From Zanthoxylum bungeanum (taxonomy: Eukaryota; Streptophyta; Magnoliopsida; Sapindales; Rutaceae), in the NCBI GenBank assembly GCA_019454045.1, contig SKCR01037675.1, positions 1 to 64,000 on the forward strand: a stretch of 64,000 bases of DNA, read 5' to 3'. Positions 47,225 through 57,326 of the stretch are shown piece after piece. Under the pieces are notes generated by a model, which was given only the letters and a program-made list of their open reading frames with translations, ran no database searches and was not told where the DNA came from. A program made the position numbers and the translations under genes. Numbering within the stretch: position 1 is the stretch's first letter; every line of letters begins with the position of its first letter.

Positions 47225-48112
47225 TCACCAACTGGTCTCGTGGCTGGCAAGATTCACAACATCTTCTTCATATATAATATGAAATTCTTTGGAGGTCTTT
47301 TCGGTGGTAGTGGCAACTCTTTCTTGATTAGAGTCACCATCTCTCCTGGACTGCTCGTTCTTCAGTTTGTAACAGTCCCTCTTCATATGGCCTTTCCTTT
47401 TACAATAATAGCACTCAATATCTCTAGTTTTAGATTTACCTCGGTTCTTGTCTGATCTCCCTGGGCCTCGGCTTTTACTCCTCCCCCTTCTGGTGTTCTT
47501 TTCTGTCACTAGAGCTTCTGAGGTTGAGGCTGATGCTGACTCCTGCATTCTCGTCCTCTTTTCTTCCTCGAAGATCCTGGTCTTTGCCATCTCCATAGTG
47601 ACTTTCCCATATGCGGCTGAATTGATCACCGTAGATCTGAACGTTTCCCAAGATTCTGGTAACGTATTAAGGAGTATTAAGCCATTTACCTCATCTCCGA
47701 AGTCTATGCCCAATCCAGACAATTCCTTCATGGTTCCGAGGAAATCGTTGATATGGTCCGCCACAGTTGTACCTTCCTGGTATTTCAAACCCATCATCTT
47801 CTTGATGTAGTACAGCTTGTTGTTGCCAGTCTTTGCTCGGAAAAGCTCCTCCAGCTTTCTCCATAAGTCACGTGCATTTGTTTCTTCACTGACATGGTTC
47901 ACGATACTGTCGTCGATCCACTGACGAATAGTACTGCATGTTTTCTGGTGAAGATTAGCCCACTTTCCATCGGTCATTCCTTCTGGTTTCTTCTCCAGAA
48001 ATACCGATCCATCATAGTCCTTCACATACAGAAGGTCTTTCATCCTTCCTCTCCATGTGAAATAGTTTGTACTGGTTAACAAAATCATTTTTCCGTTGCT
48101 CCCCTCCATCAT
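47225..48112 (-). CDS. copia B gag (295 codons, intact)
   Basis: An open frame from MMEGSNGKMILLTSTNYFTW to a TGA at the start of protease. Residues of about 20-180 form a UBN2-type copia gag (DDSIVNHVSEETNARDLWRK). A basic stretch and a CCHC zinc knuckle, CYYCKRKGHMKRDC, follow at about residues 236-249. The protein would form the virus-like particle and bind genomic RNA. In the family, gag and pol are one continuous polyprotein. Here two adjacent stop codons sit exactly between gag and protease, so as written only gag could be made. Start choice: the first Met after the leader, close to the usual position. Confidence 0.85.
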   Translation of the reverse strand: MMEGSNGKMILLTSTNYFTWRGRMKDLLYVKDYDGSVFLEKKPEGMTDGKWANLHQKTCSTIRQWIDDSIVNHVSEETNARDLWRKLEELFRAKTGNNKLYYIKKMMGLKYQEGTTVADHINDFLGTMKELSGLGIDFGDEVNGLILLNTLPESWETFRSTVINSAAYGKVTMEMAKTRIFEEEKRTRMQESASASTSEALVTEKNTRRGRSKSRGPGRSDKNRGKSKTRDIECYYCKRKGHMKRDCYKLKNEQSRRDGDSNQERVATTTEKTSKEFHIIYEEDVVNLASHETSW

Positions 48113-48210
48113 AAAAATTCTAAGCAGAATTTCAAAAAACGGACCTCACCGTTGCGTCCGGAATGGTCGAAAATGGTGGAAATGACACTTCGTTTGTCAA
48201 AATCCGACAC

Positions 48211-48410
48211 AGGGACCAAATTACAAATTTCAGAAATTACAGGGGTCAAAGTGCAATTTCCAAAAGTTCAGGGGCCAAAGTGAAATTACGGAATACTTCA
48301 GGGACTAATATGCAATTTCCAAAAAGTCCAGGGACTAAATTGAAAATTTATGAAAGTATAGGGGCTAAATTGTAATTTCCAGAAAGTTCAGGGACCTATC
48401 TGAAATTTAC
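48211..48410. repeat. ~30-bp tandem repeats in the copia B leader
   Basis: Seven units on the pattern GGGAC.AAATTG.AATTTC followed by .AGAAAGTTCA, each about 30 bp and divergent. They lie between gag and the PBS and have no coding role. Confidence 0.85.
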
Positions 48411-48417
48411 CATGCAC

Positions 48418-48540
48418 GCTGACGTGGCACTGCTGACGTGGCAACTGAGCTGACGTGGCAGCTGACTCGGCTGCTGACTGTGCACTGACTGGGCGACACG
48501 TGGCGCTGACTGGACTGCTGACGTGGCAGTCGGCTTCAAC
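48418..48540 (-). promoter_or_regulatory. array of TGACGTGGCA motifs
   Basis: The plus strand carries TGACGTGGCA at 48420, 48434, 48451 and 48519, plus an ACACGTGGCG variant at 48494. In element sense this is TGCCACGTCA. TGACGTGG is a known ACGT-core binding site for plant bZIP factors. The position, just downstream of the 5' LTR, is suitable for an enhancer. Related GCCACGTCA copies lie in the copia T leader (25587, 25684). Function is inferred only. Confidence 0.5.
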
Positions 48541-48782
48541 CTTGCGGCGTGTGATGCGCGTGGCTGCGCGTGTGGCGCGTGATGGAGCCTCTGTAAAGCG
48601 CGTTCTGCGCGCGTGCGGCGTCTGTAGACCTCCGATCGATCGCCGGAAAATACCACCGTGCTCTTCTCGCCGTGAAACGTCGGATGGTATGCTCAAAATC
48701 GATTTTCGACAACTTTTGTCGGAACCGACTTTCCAAACCGAAGCTCTGTTTCTGAGTTTCGGGATCCCTCCGAGTAACCTTA

Positions 48783-48794
48783 GCTCTGATACCA
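48783..48794 (-). other. copia B primer-binding site (initiator tRNA-Met)
   Basis: TGGTATCAGAGC on the minus strand, two bases beyond the 5' LTR end. Confidence 0.95.
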
Positions 48795-48796
48795 CT

Positions 48797-49123
48797 TGTT
48801 GTGAATAAAACACACACAATAGAGGAGATGTGAGAGAAAATTCTTCTTTTATATCACACAAACAAAAGAATACAAAGCTTACAAACCCAAGCTTTACAAA
48901 AAACTCTCAACTCTCTTTACTCTCTATTATACAAATTCTGGGATGATGAAGAATGTCTGGGAGCTCCATTTTATAGTGCCCAAGACGCGTGAACAGTGTC
49001 ACACGTCTTGGACACGCTTTGCGAACTTTACATGGTTGGCAAAGGTTGCTTTCTACTTTTGGTGTTGGCTGCATGCATGACTTTTGCTCATGCTTTCGGC
49101 GCTGCAAGCTGGATTACACAACA
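48797..49123 (-). repeat. copia B 5' LTR
   Basis: A 327-bp LTR, almost identical to 43706-44034. The right target duplication CATAG follows at 49124-49128. Confidence 0.95.
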
Positions 49124-49434
49124 CATAGTTCAAATGAATTGCAAATTACTGGATTATTTGAATTTCACCCAAAAAAAAAAAAAAAGACTCATGGACTACA
49201 ATATCTATTACTCAAAGAGATAATCTAACTTTTGGCGGTGCCCTTAAGAAACCCACTGAAGGCTTAGCTACATCAGAAGTAAATGGTGTAGGGTACCTAA
49301 ATGCTAGCAAGTGATTTACGTAGTAGTTGAAACAGGAGCAGTTGTGACGCAGAGAAATTAAAATTACGCAGAAGCTGTAGACCCAATATCAATGGAAAAC
49401 TGGCCAAAAAAAAGTTGAAAGACAGTTCAATCTA
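49124..49434. repeat. duplicated host segment, copy 2 right half
   Basis: It starts with the right CATAG of copia B and matches 40567-40885. From about 49190 it also resembles the KCS upstream region at 53985-54290 (for example GTAGTTGAAACAGGAGCA against GGTAATTGAAGCAGGAGCA). Confidence 0.85.
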
Positions 49435-51185
49435 CGATCACAAATAAGTTGGCGGAATTTATGGACATAAAGAGAGAGTAAATGAGCAACTACCCCTGCT
49501 GAAATTTATATTTTTTAATGGCATGATAATACATTATCTATTGATTTTGTTTGTTTGCTGTGCAAAGCTTTCACTTTAGATCACCACTTAGATCAAAAGT
49601 CGACAGTTGCTTCATGCTGATGCTGAAATATTTTCTACAGGTGAGACTTTCCCCTTAACAATTAGATAGAAAAATCTAATTAATACATCATATATAATAC
49701 CATAATGATAGATAGAACTACAAAACATTTCAGATTTGCTGATATATTTTCTTATAAGTTTTTTTATAAGATAATGATAGAGCCACAAATAATATATACA
49801 AATTATTATTATTTTTTTTATATAATTTGATGTGACATCAGACATGGCTTATATGATTTTTTTTTTTTTTTATATTGTCATGAATTCAAAATTTGTAATG
49901 CCATATGAATTATTACAAAGATTTTGTGGCTCTTTCAATACTCATACCTATATTGAAATAAAAATTGAAATATACTCCTCATCAAATGCATATAGCTAAA
50001 ACAAAGTAAATCCTTTAACGAAGAGATAATTAAAATGCATGTACAAAAACACTGACAAAATTGAAATAAAGAGTGTACATTGCAAGTCTAGTACTCAAGG
50101 AACAATGATTAATAATAGACACTCAGCTGCGTGCTATTGACTGTAGGATAATTATTTATACGTTCTGATTTAACTCAATAATTATCTTAATAATTGAGAG
50201 TTAGTCCCAAATTTAAATATTTAGTCTAATAAATATTCATAGGTGTTGAGGAGGAAAAGTTGTGTGTGATTGTCGATTAATTCAAAAATCCGCATCTAAC
50301 AATAGCCCAATATATTTATTGTATCGAAGATAGGTGGAAACTTGAGTAATGTAAAATGTGGTCCATCAAGGATCTTAGGTAAGGATTTGAATATCAACTT
50401 GGTGAGCTACCAGCTACGTACCAGGGCTTTTTACGGATTTGGATATCAGAAAATCCGCACAGATAATATCTCATCTAGATCCACAATAATGTAATACATA
50501 TCTAAATATAAATTCATGTATATCTGAATCTGTATTTTGTCATATAACTATTTTTTTTTATCATTTTTATAGTAAAAGTTATATTTTCTCATTCATTTAC
50601 ACTCCATGAGTATTTTAATCAAGTGAATATGGATATGAATCCGTGTATATCTTTGAAATTTAAATCCAATTTCGTATTTTTGAATGCAAATCTAGATTTT
50701 TTTTCAGATATAATTGTCATTCCTACATATATAAATACTTGAAAATTCGTAATTGTTCACTTGAAATTTTTCAACATCTATTAAAGTGTTCTTGTTTCCA
50801 CTAAAAATTTAAAAAGTGTTCATTTTCTCCCCCCCAAAGTTCAAAGAATATTCACTTTTCCACCATAACTTTATCAAAAGACTGAAATACCCTTACGACG
50901 TCAATAAAATTCTAACGGTGTTAACATCTGGGTAGAAAAATGAACACTTTTTCAAATGGAAAATTGAACATTTTAAAAAAAAAATTGAGCAAAACTGAAC
51001 TTTCATCATTTGTTGAGGAAAAAATAGATAATTTCCCTATTAATTAAGACATAGCATTTAATATGTCGCTCACAGAAAGAGAAATACTCACTTCCTTACG
51101 AATATAGCATTATTTCAACAATCCTTACATATATAATAGACATTAATTAAAACTGACACAAACTGCCCCATCATCCAACGATTAA
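49435..51185. other. intergenic region downstream of KCS
   Basis: AT-rich, apparently single-copy sequence without a supportable open frame or transposon boundary. The first 80 bp still resemble the KCS upstream region (GCAACTACCCCTG). 50430-50750 has several variants of GGAT.TGGATAT/ATATCC and might be an old MITE, but I found no matching ends. Confidence 0.5.
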
Positions 51186-53843
51186 TTAGAAATCAATCGG
51201 TATAACTTTTGGGACATGGACAGGAAAGTCATCAATTTCATCCATCCAAGGATTCTTCTCATGAGCTGGATTGATAGTCTTCAATGCACGCCACACAGCA
51301 CTATTGCACTTAAATCCTGATCCAAAAGCAATCTGCCAAGTCCTGTCACCTTTCCGAATTCTTCCCTTGGCCTCAAAGTAAGCCAGTTCATACCATAAGC
51401 AACTGCTTGAAGTATTCCCGAATCTGTAAAGAGTCATTCTCGAAGGCTCCATAAGCCATTCAGTGAGGTTAAGGTGCTTCTCTACTTCATCCAACACTGC
51501 TCTCCCTCCTGCATGGATGCAAAAATGCTCAAAAGCCAACTTGAAATCAGGAATATATGGCTTCATGACCTTCATTTTAAACACCTTTCTTGCAATTAAA
51601 GTTGCGGTAAACAAGAGTTGCTCTGACATTGGAAGGACTAATGGTCCAAGTGTAGTGATACTAGTTTTAAGGGCTTCACCAGCAACAGCCATTATGTCTT
51701 TTCTGATTTTCACTCCAATTCTTCCGGAGTCATCTTCTTGTTGTGAGACACAGTTATAACTTTTGTCATCAGCACCCTTGTGAGTGCGGAGTGTGTGAAC
51801 CAGCTCATATTTTGAACGGCGGCGATCGGATGATCGATTGGAGAGGAGGATTGCAGCTCCGCCCAATCGGAATAGACAGTTTGTCAGAAGCATGGATCGG
51901 TCACTGCCAGCATACCAATTCATTGTGATGTTCTCTGTGCTCACCACTAGGGCATAGGAGTTCCGTTGCTCCTGTTACAATGAAAATTAGTCGATAAATT
52001 CTTATGGTCTTCAAATTGACATAACATCCAGGATATTCTTTTTCTCTCATTGTCTTTAATTTATATTATTATCGTAAAATGAGATGTAGGTTTAAAATTT
52101 GATTGTTCAAGTCTTAAGTTTGAATCTATGAGGTATATTTCTTGTAAGAGTCTAAGACAATCGAGAGTTTTATCTCTTAATCCCGAATTGGGTGATTTGG
52201 CGGCGGATTTCCAACGTTTTAAAAAATAAAAGACATGTGACATAAAAAAAATAATTAATAGTGAGTTTTATATCACATATCATTATATGATAGTATTACC
52301 AGAGAGGAAAAAAATTAGATGATTCTAATTCATCCGATCATTTAAATAATAATATAATTTTTTTAAAAAAAAAAATTTGTAAAAAACTGTTTCATAGGGA
52401 AGTTGATTGACACTAAAAATAAATAAAAGACTAGATGAATGAAAATTTTATTCTACTAAATGTTGTAACTCTTAAAATGTCAATAAGTAAATTAGGATTT
52501 TTTTGGGGGTCTTGATCACAAAGCCGTACATATATATATTTATGTTAAATTTTCCAATCTCTCGAAATAGTTAACATAAACAATCCATCATTTTTTTTTT
52601 TTTTTTTGCTTTACAACGTGTAAACATTTTAAGCATAACATTAACTGGATCCCGACAGGGCATTTAAGACATAATAAGGAGTAGTGTTCAACAAACAGAA
52701 GAAAAAAAAAAAAAAAAAAAAAAACTACTACTATACAACTCCGAGCGTTAGATGGAAGCGTGGAACATCAATTAATTGTACATATATTTAATTTTATGTA
52801 ATAAAATCAATAAATAATGATATAAAAAAATTTCATATACATTTATATCTGAAAAATCAATCAATTGTAGTGACAGACCATGTGTTAATAATTTGCATTC
52901 GCCCAAAATAGCTATGACATATTATCAAAATTGCACTTCCATGAAGTCTAATACATTATTCAGTGATAGGAATCAAATAACGATCATGAAACTATAAGAA
53001 ATTATAGAAGATGATGATCATAATCAATGCTTTCTAATCATGATAGAAATCAATTAAGGTCATTATTATAGTAAGAATCAAAGCTGAAAATATTTAACAG
53101 AAATAACGACAAACCTGCAAAAGCCTTTTGGCGAGGTCAATAGAAATAAGACCAGCACTGCAACCCATACCACCAAGATTATAGCTCAAAATGTTGCCTC
53201 TAAGCTTGTAACGATTAACAACCATGGCTGACAAAGATGGTGTTGGATTAAACAAGCTGCTATTCACAACAAGAATCCCAATATCTCTAGGCTTCACTCC
53301 AGTTTTGGTCAATAACTCGTCGATCGCTCCAAATATAACAGCCTCAGTCTCCTTCCTTGCCTTAGCCATGTTTTTGTTTTCCTCCGCCTTGTCCATCAAG
53401 GCCTTGGGCCCATATCCCATATTCCCAATCCCTGATCTCTCCAGTATTTTCTTTTGAAAGGCTAATGTTTCCTCCGAAAATATCCCAGTTTTGCTTGCTA
53501 TTTGCATGAACATTTTTCCACTGCACATATGAGATTTGTCAGGCTTGTAACATGCAAAGTTCACCAAGTAAACTTTTCTCGGGCGACTCATTATGTAAAT
53601 GGTCGATATAAACACGAGGGTTACTAAGCATGAAAGCAGTGTCTCAAAATTCAACCTAGTTAGCTCGTTCCAGAGCTGAAAGAAATCACTAATCGTTAAA
53701 GTTGAAAGATGAGTTAAAACAATGCAAAGGAGTGGAACAAGCAAGATATATAAAGCATTGGAGATCAAGTAGTGGAAACCAAGCTTAACGTATTTGAGTT
53801 TTACTGACAGGACGAAGTTGGGAAGATTGCTTTCACTGGCCAT
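51186..53843 (-). CDS. KCS: 3-ketoacyl-CoA synthase (two exons)
   Basis: Exon 1 is 53843-53115 (243 codons). Exon 2 is 51971-51186 (261 codons plus stop). The intron is 1143 bp with GT at 53114 and AG at 51972, phase 0. The predicted protein is 504 aa, the usual KCS length. It condenses malonyl-CoA with long acyl-CoA, the first and chain-length-setting step of very-long-chain fatty acid elongation at the ER membrane, which feeds waxes, suberin and sphingolipids. Two membrane segments (about 22-46 and 63-82) precede the FAE1/CUT1 domain, and a C-terminal ACP-synthase-III-like domain ends the protein. The catalytic triad is present: Cys228 ([10 protein letters not shown]), His396 ([14 protein letters not shown]) and Asn429 (RFGNTSSSC). 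The start [20 protein letters not shown] resembles the KCS4/9/11 type. Unusual: the region after RSGIG reads [17 protein letters not shown], where most KCS have an acidic ETY.PEA block, and VVNSSLFNP has Ser for the usual Cys. Probably functional. Confidence 0.95.
51972..53114 (-). other. KCS intron
   Basis: Canonical GT...AG with a pyrimidine-rich acceptor (TTTTCATTGTAACAG). It contains long A/T runs (about 52590 and 52700-52723). The stretch at 52060-52240 has a GTTCAAGTC..AAGTTTGAATC start and ends in an A-rich tail, like a tRNA-derived SINE remnant, with low certainty. Confidence 0.8.
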
Positions 53844-53897
53844 TCTTTGACAACAAGGAAGGTGAATGCCGCACTAGGCAAATTACTTACACATATG

Positions 53898-53905
53898 TAT
53901 ATTTA
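53898..53905 (-). promoter_or_regulatory. candidate KCS TATA box
   Basis: TAAATATA on the minus strand, 55-62 bp upstream of the ATG, which would give a short 5' UTR. Position and sequence fit a plant TATA box. No transcript evidence is available. Confidence 0.45.
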
Positions 53906-53984
53906 AAGATCCAATGAGGGTATCCTCTTAAGTTGAGGATGAAGCTAAAAAACAAAAAACAAAACGTAAAAGATAAATAACAGT

Positions 53985-54290
53985 ATGTTTTCTATTTCTC
54001 AATGAGATCACACTTTTGACAGTGATTTTAAGAAACCCTAAAGGCTAATAAATAAATATATCAGAAATAAAAGCTGAAGGGTACGTAAATGGTAGATAGG
54101 GCTTTTACATGGTAATTGAAGCAGGAGCATTAAAAGCGGAAGTAGGTATCGATATGAAATTATGAATGGAAAGTAGCTAACAAATGAAGGGGATAAGTAA
54201 TGGCTTTCCGGCACTACAAAGGTTAATGGAATTTATACGGCGGAGAGATAGAGCAACTACCCCTGTCCAATTCTTTAATGACATTATAAA
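53985..54290. repeat. KCS upstream segment, diverged copy of 49190-49510
   Basis: It shares many short identical stretches in order with 49190-49510 and with 40660-40885 (AAGAAACCC, CAACTACCCCTG, AATGGAAA.TGGCTA-like). Identity is much lower than between those two, so this is an older duplication of the KCS promoter-side region. Confidence 0.7.
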
Positions 54291-55483
54291 AGTTCTTTAC
54301 TTCATAATAACATATATAGATATGGATTCGGTGTTCAGTTCGATTTTGTGTTCCACTATTTTTAAATTATGGTCGATAATTATTATCATATAAGAATTTA
54401 AAAATAATTGAATTTTAATTATCTATTATTATATTATACATACGTGATAAAAAAAATTATTAAAAAAAAAAACAAAACAAAACACAAAAAATATCATTGT
54501 TAGATTCAAATTCAACGTATATATGCATGGGTTCACTTTAGTTAGAGGAATTTAGATCTAATACAGAGCTACGTATATATTTATAATAATAATCGATTAA
54601 AATTTAATTATATATAAATTATTATTCAATAACTATCTATTATAATTTATTAAACTATCAAATCTAAATAAATTTAGAAAGGAGTTTTTTTTTTTTTTTT
54701 TGTTGCATTTCTTAAATTTTTGGTCGTATACCCGAAAAATAGTAACTTTCATTATTTGAGATATATAACTGAAAAATTGTGCTCTGGTCACTAATTCTGA
54801 CAAAGGTTATAAAATAGTAGAAAATTCAGAAGATAAGAAACGTGTCACTTGAGAATTTCTCTAAATGCAAAGAACTTGTAAAGATGAGACTCCTTTTTTT
54901 TACCCCCAAACATGTTAGATTGTAGAACTTGCGCCTATGAAATTAATAACATTTATTATCAGCGGTGTTGTCAGAAAATAAACTTAGTGGAAGATAAAGT
55001 TTAATTTTTATCCTATATGATACATATTCTTTATTTTAACGGAGTAAATCAAAATCATTTCATTCCCATTTATTTAGAGGATAAATTTTAATAAATTTTC
55101 GGATTGAACATGATAAATTTTAGAGGAGAGTCACTTCTCCCCAACCCCACCCCCTTGTCCTCCTTCCAAATTTATAAAAATATCTTCTTCTTTTACAAAA
55201 ATCTCCCCTCCCCTTATCCAAAAAAAATTAAAAACTTATCCAAAAAAATCTCCCCTCCCCAAATTTATATATATATAAATATATATTAATTTAAAAATAA
55301 CACATATATTTATTTCATTTTATTAATTAATTTTTTATTTTGTTAAATTTATATTTTTTTTGCTCTTTATATATCCATTTAATTTTTTTATTTTAAGTGT
55401 AACTTTTTATTTGTTATTTGTACTCTTTTTTAAATATAAATTTTTCTAATATACATGAGAACATTTTTATTATACATAAGTAG
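54291..55483. other. intergenic region upstream of KCS
   Basis: AT-rich. Around 55130-55265 the plus strand is a C/T/A-rich tract with CTCCCCTCCCC runs. I see no gene, RNA or mobile-element boundary. It ends at the 3' LTR of copia D, preceded by AGTAG (55479-55483), the expected left target-site sequence. Confidence 0.5.
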
Positions 55484-56541
55484 TGTTAAGAAAATATTAC
55501 AAATATTTGGTTACCGTGTTCTTACAAATGATTATGAACAAACAGTAAAACACAACACGATTACTACAATAAATAGAGAAAACACCACACACAAGAGTAA
55601 TGAAAATAACACAGTCCCAGGACAACTGCAGACAGCGAACTAGTATTAGTCACGGCGGTGCAGCAACAAACCAGCGACAGGAACAGTTCAGTAACGAAGG
55701 CAGTGCAGTATCGAACCAGCAACAAGAATAGTCAGCGTATAGAGAGAATTCTGAGGCTTGTTGATGCGGTAACAATCTCCTTAAAACAAATTTGTCTCCT
55801 ACCGAATGGTGCAGTAGAACGCGAGACATTTGTTTCCCAGGATGCAACGGAAATAAACGAGAATGGGCACCACCAAAATCGTCTTCAACGAACCACGAAG
55901 TGTTCGAACTCTCTCAACAAAACAGTAAAGATCGTTCTGTATATTTTTTATATATCATCAAAAACGAAAAACACTGCCACATTTAAAAGAAAATGAACAT
56001 GCCAATTAAATTGAGTTAGTGTGAGGCTTTTCATATGATGTAATCACCCAGTTAATTAATAGAATTAATTTAACTGTTATGGAACTTCAAAAAGCTTGGA
56101 AAAAATAAAGAGGCTTGCAAAAGGTGGCTGGGCCGGGCCCGCATAATTTGGTCTGGCATTCGGGTACGCAGGACGCGCGGGTGCACACGAGGCATGCCTG
56201 TTCGGATTTTGATTTGCACCCCCCCTGCGCGAGCACGTAGAGAGAGCCTATATCCTTATATCATTTACCCATCTATATATGAGCAATCATATATAAACAC
56301 AATTTTCCTTTATTAGCTTTCCCATGTGGGACAAGCTTATTTCTCTTTATTTTCCAACACCAATGGGTGAATTTTGAGCAACAATTTCTCATTCACCCAA
56401 GCACCATTTTAAGCATATGAATATATCATTCCGAACTACTCACGGAGGAGTATTCGAATCACTCAAAGACAACCACTAACACGAAGTGGACCATGCTTAA
56501 AATTGTATCTCAAAATGCTTACTAGTGAGCATTTTCCAACA
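55484..56541 (-). repeat. copia D 3' LTR
   Basis: A 1058-bp LTR with TGTTGG...TTAACA ends in sense. A polypurine tract (ATGTGGGGGAT in sense) lies immediately inside, at 56542-56552. It matches 63013-64000. Confidence 0.9.
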
Positions 56542-57133
56542 ATCCCCCACATGAAAATTATTTTATAGAAACATTTTATTTTGACCTTGAAGAGTTCAAC
56601 GGCTCAACACCTGCATAAGATATGTAGGCCTCAACCTTTGAACCTTCCCTTGTGAAAATATATCTCCTTTACTAGCTGACAGTGGACACGATGTCATTGA
56701 ACTGTATTGTCGTTCATGTAAATGAAAACATATATCACACAGATATTTTACCTAACACATCTGAGTTCTCATTATTATGTTCATTTTGGCCATGAACATC
56801 TACCTGGTTCTGCAAGAGTTTCTAAGAATTGAGCCCCGGACAATTCCCTTTGAAGCGACCCCACTTCTCTCTCATATATGTGATTTCTTATTTAAGAGTA
56901 TCTCGTATTACTCTGCTCGGATTCATGACGCATAAGAATCATTAAAAGCCTTTGCTTAACCTATTTCCATACGAGCGTCATTGTTTCATTTCACCATAGG
57001 AATGGACTAGAGGGTAACCCCCCCCCCCCCCCCACAGTGAACCAATTATGTCTTTTATGAGTATGTTGTCCCATTGAACCTAGATCTTGGGATCTCCAGT
57101 CAACAAGGTTGGGTTTTCCTTCGTAATAAATAT

Positions 57134-57284
57134 TTATCTAATGGCATTTAGTCTCATTCCCCTCGATGATTTCACAACTAACTCTATGTTTAACCCTTTG
57201 GTTAGCGGATCCGCAATGTTATCATTTAACTTCACATAGTCAATCCAAATAACTTCAGTAAAGAGTAATTGTCTAACGGTATTG

Positions 57285-57326
<42 letters not shown>

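Larger units (their letters stand above)
43706..49123 (-). mobile_element. Ty1-copia retrotransposon B, complete and young
   Basis: A 5418-bp minus-strand element with LTRs of 329 and 327 bp at 43706-44034 and 48797-49123. It has TGTTGTG/CACAACA ends and a perfect 5-bp target duplication, CATAG (43701-43705 and 49124-49128). A PBS, leader, gag, protease, integrase, RT, RNase H and polypurine tract are all present. The LTRs differ by two substitutions and two single-base indels, so the insertion is recent. Pol is nevertheless split by several single-base frameshifts. The empty site is preserved at 40567-40571. Confidence 0.95.

Noticed and set aside
47448..47810. 120-codon plus-strand frame opposite copia B gag
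   Set aside because: It is antisense to a gag frame with a clear zinc knuckle and has no recognisable domain.
48388..48861. 157-codon minus-strand frame next to the copia B PBS
   Set aside because: It lies across the LTR end, PBS and leader repeats, and shares no protein family. The sequence there is regulatory and primer-binding.
49612..49845. 77-codon AT-rich minus-strand frame between the duplicate segment and KCS
   Set aside because: Low-complexity Ile/Tyr/Lys composition and no homology signal, typical of random AT-rich frames.
50430..50760. Possible MITE with GGATATGGAT-type repeats
   Set aside because: No matching terminal inverted repeats or target duplication could be found by eye.
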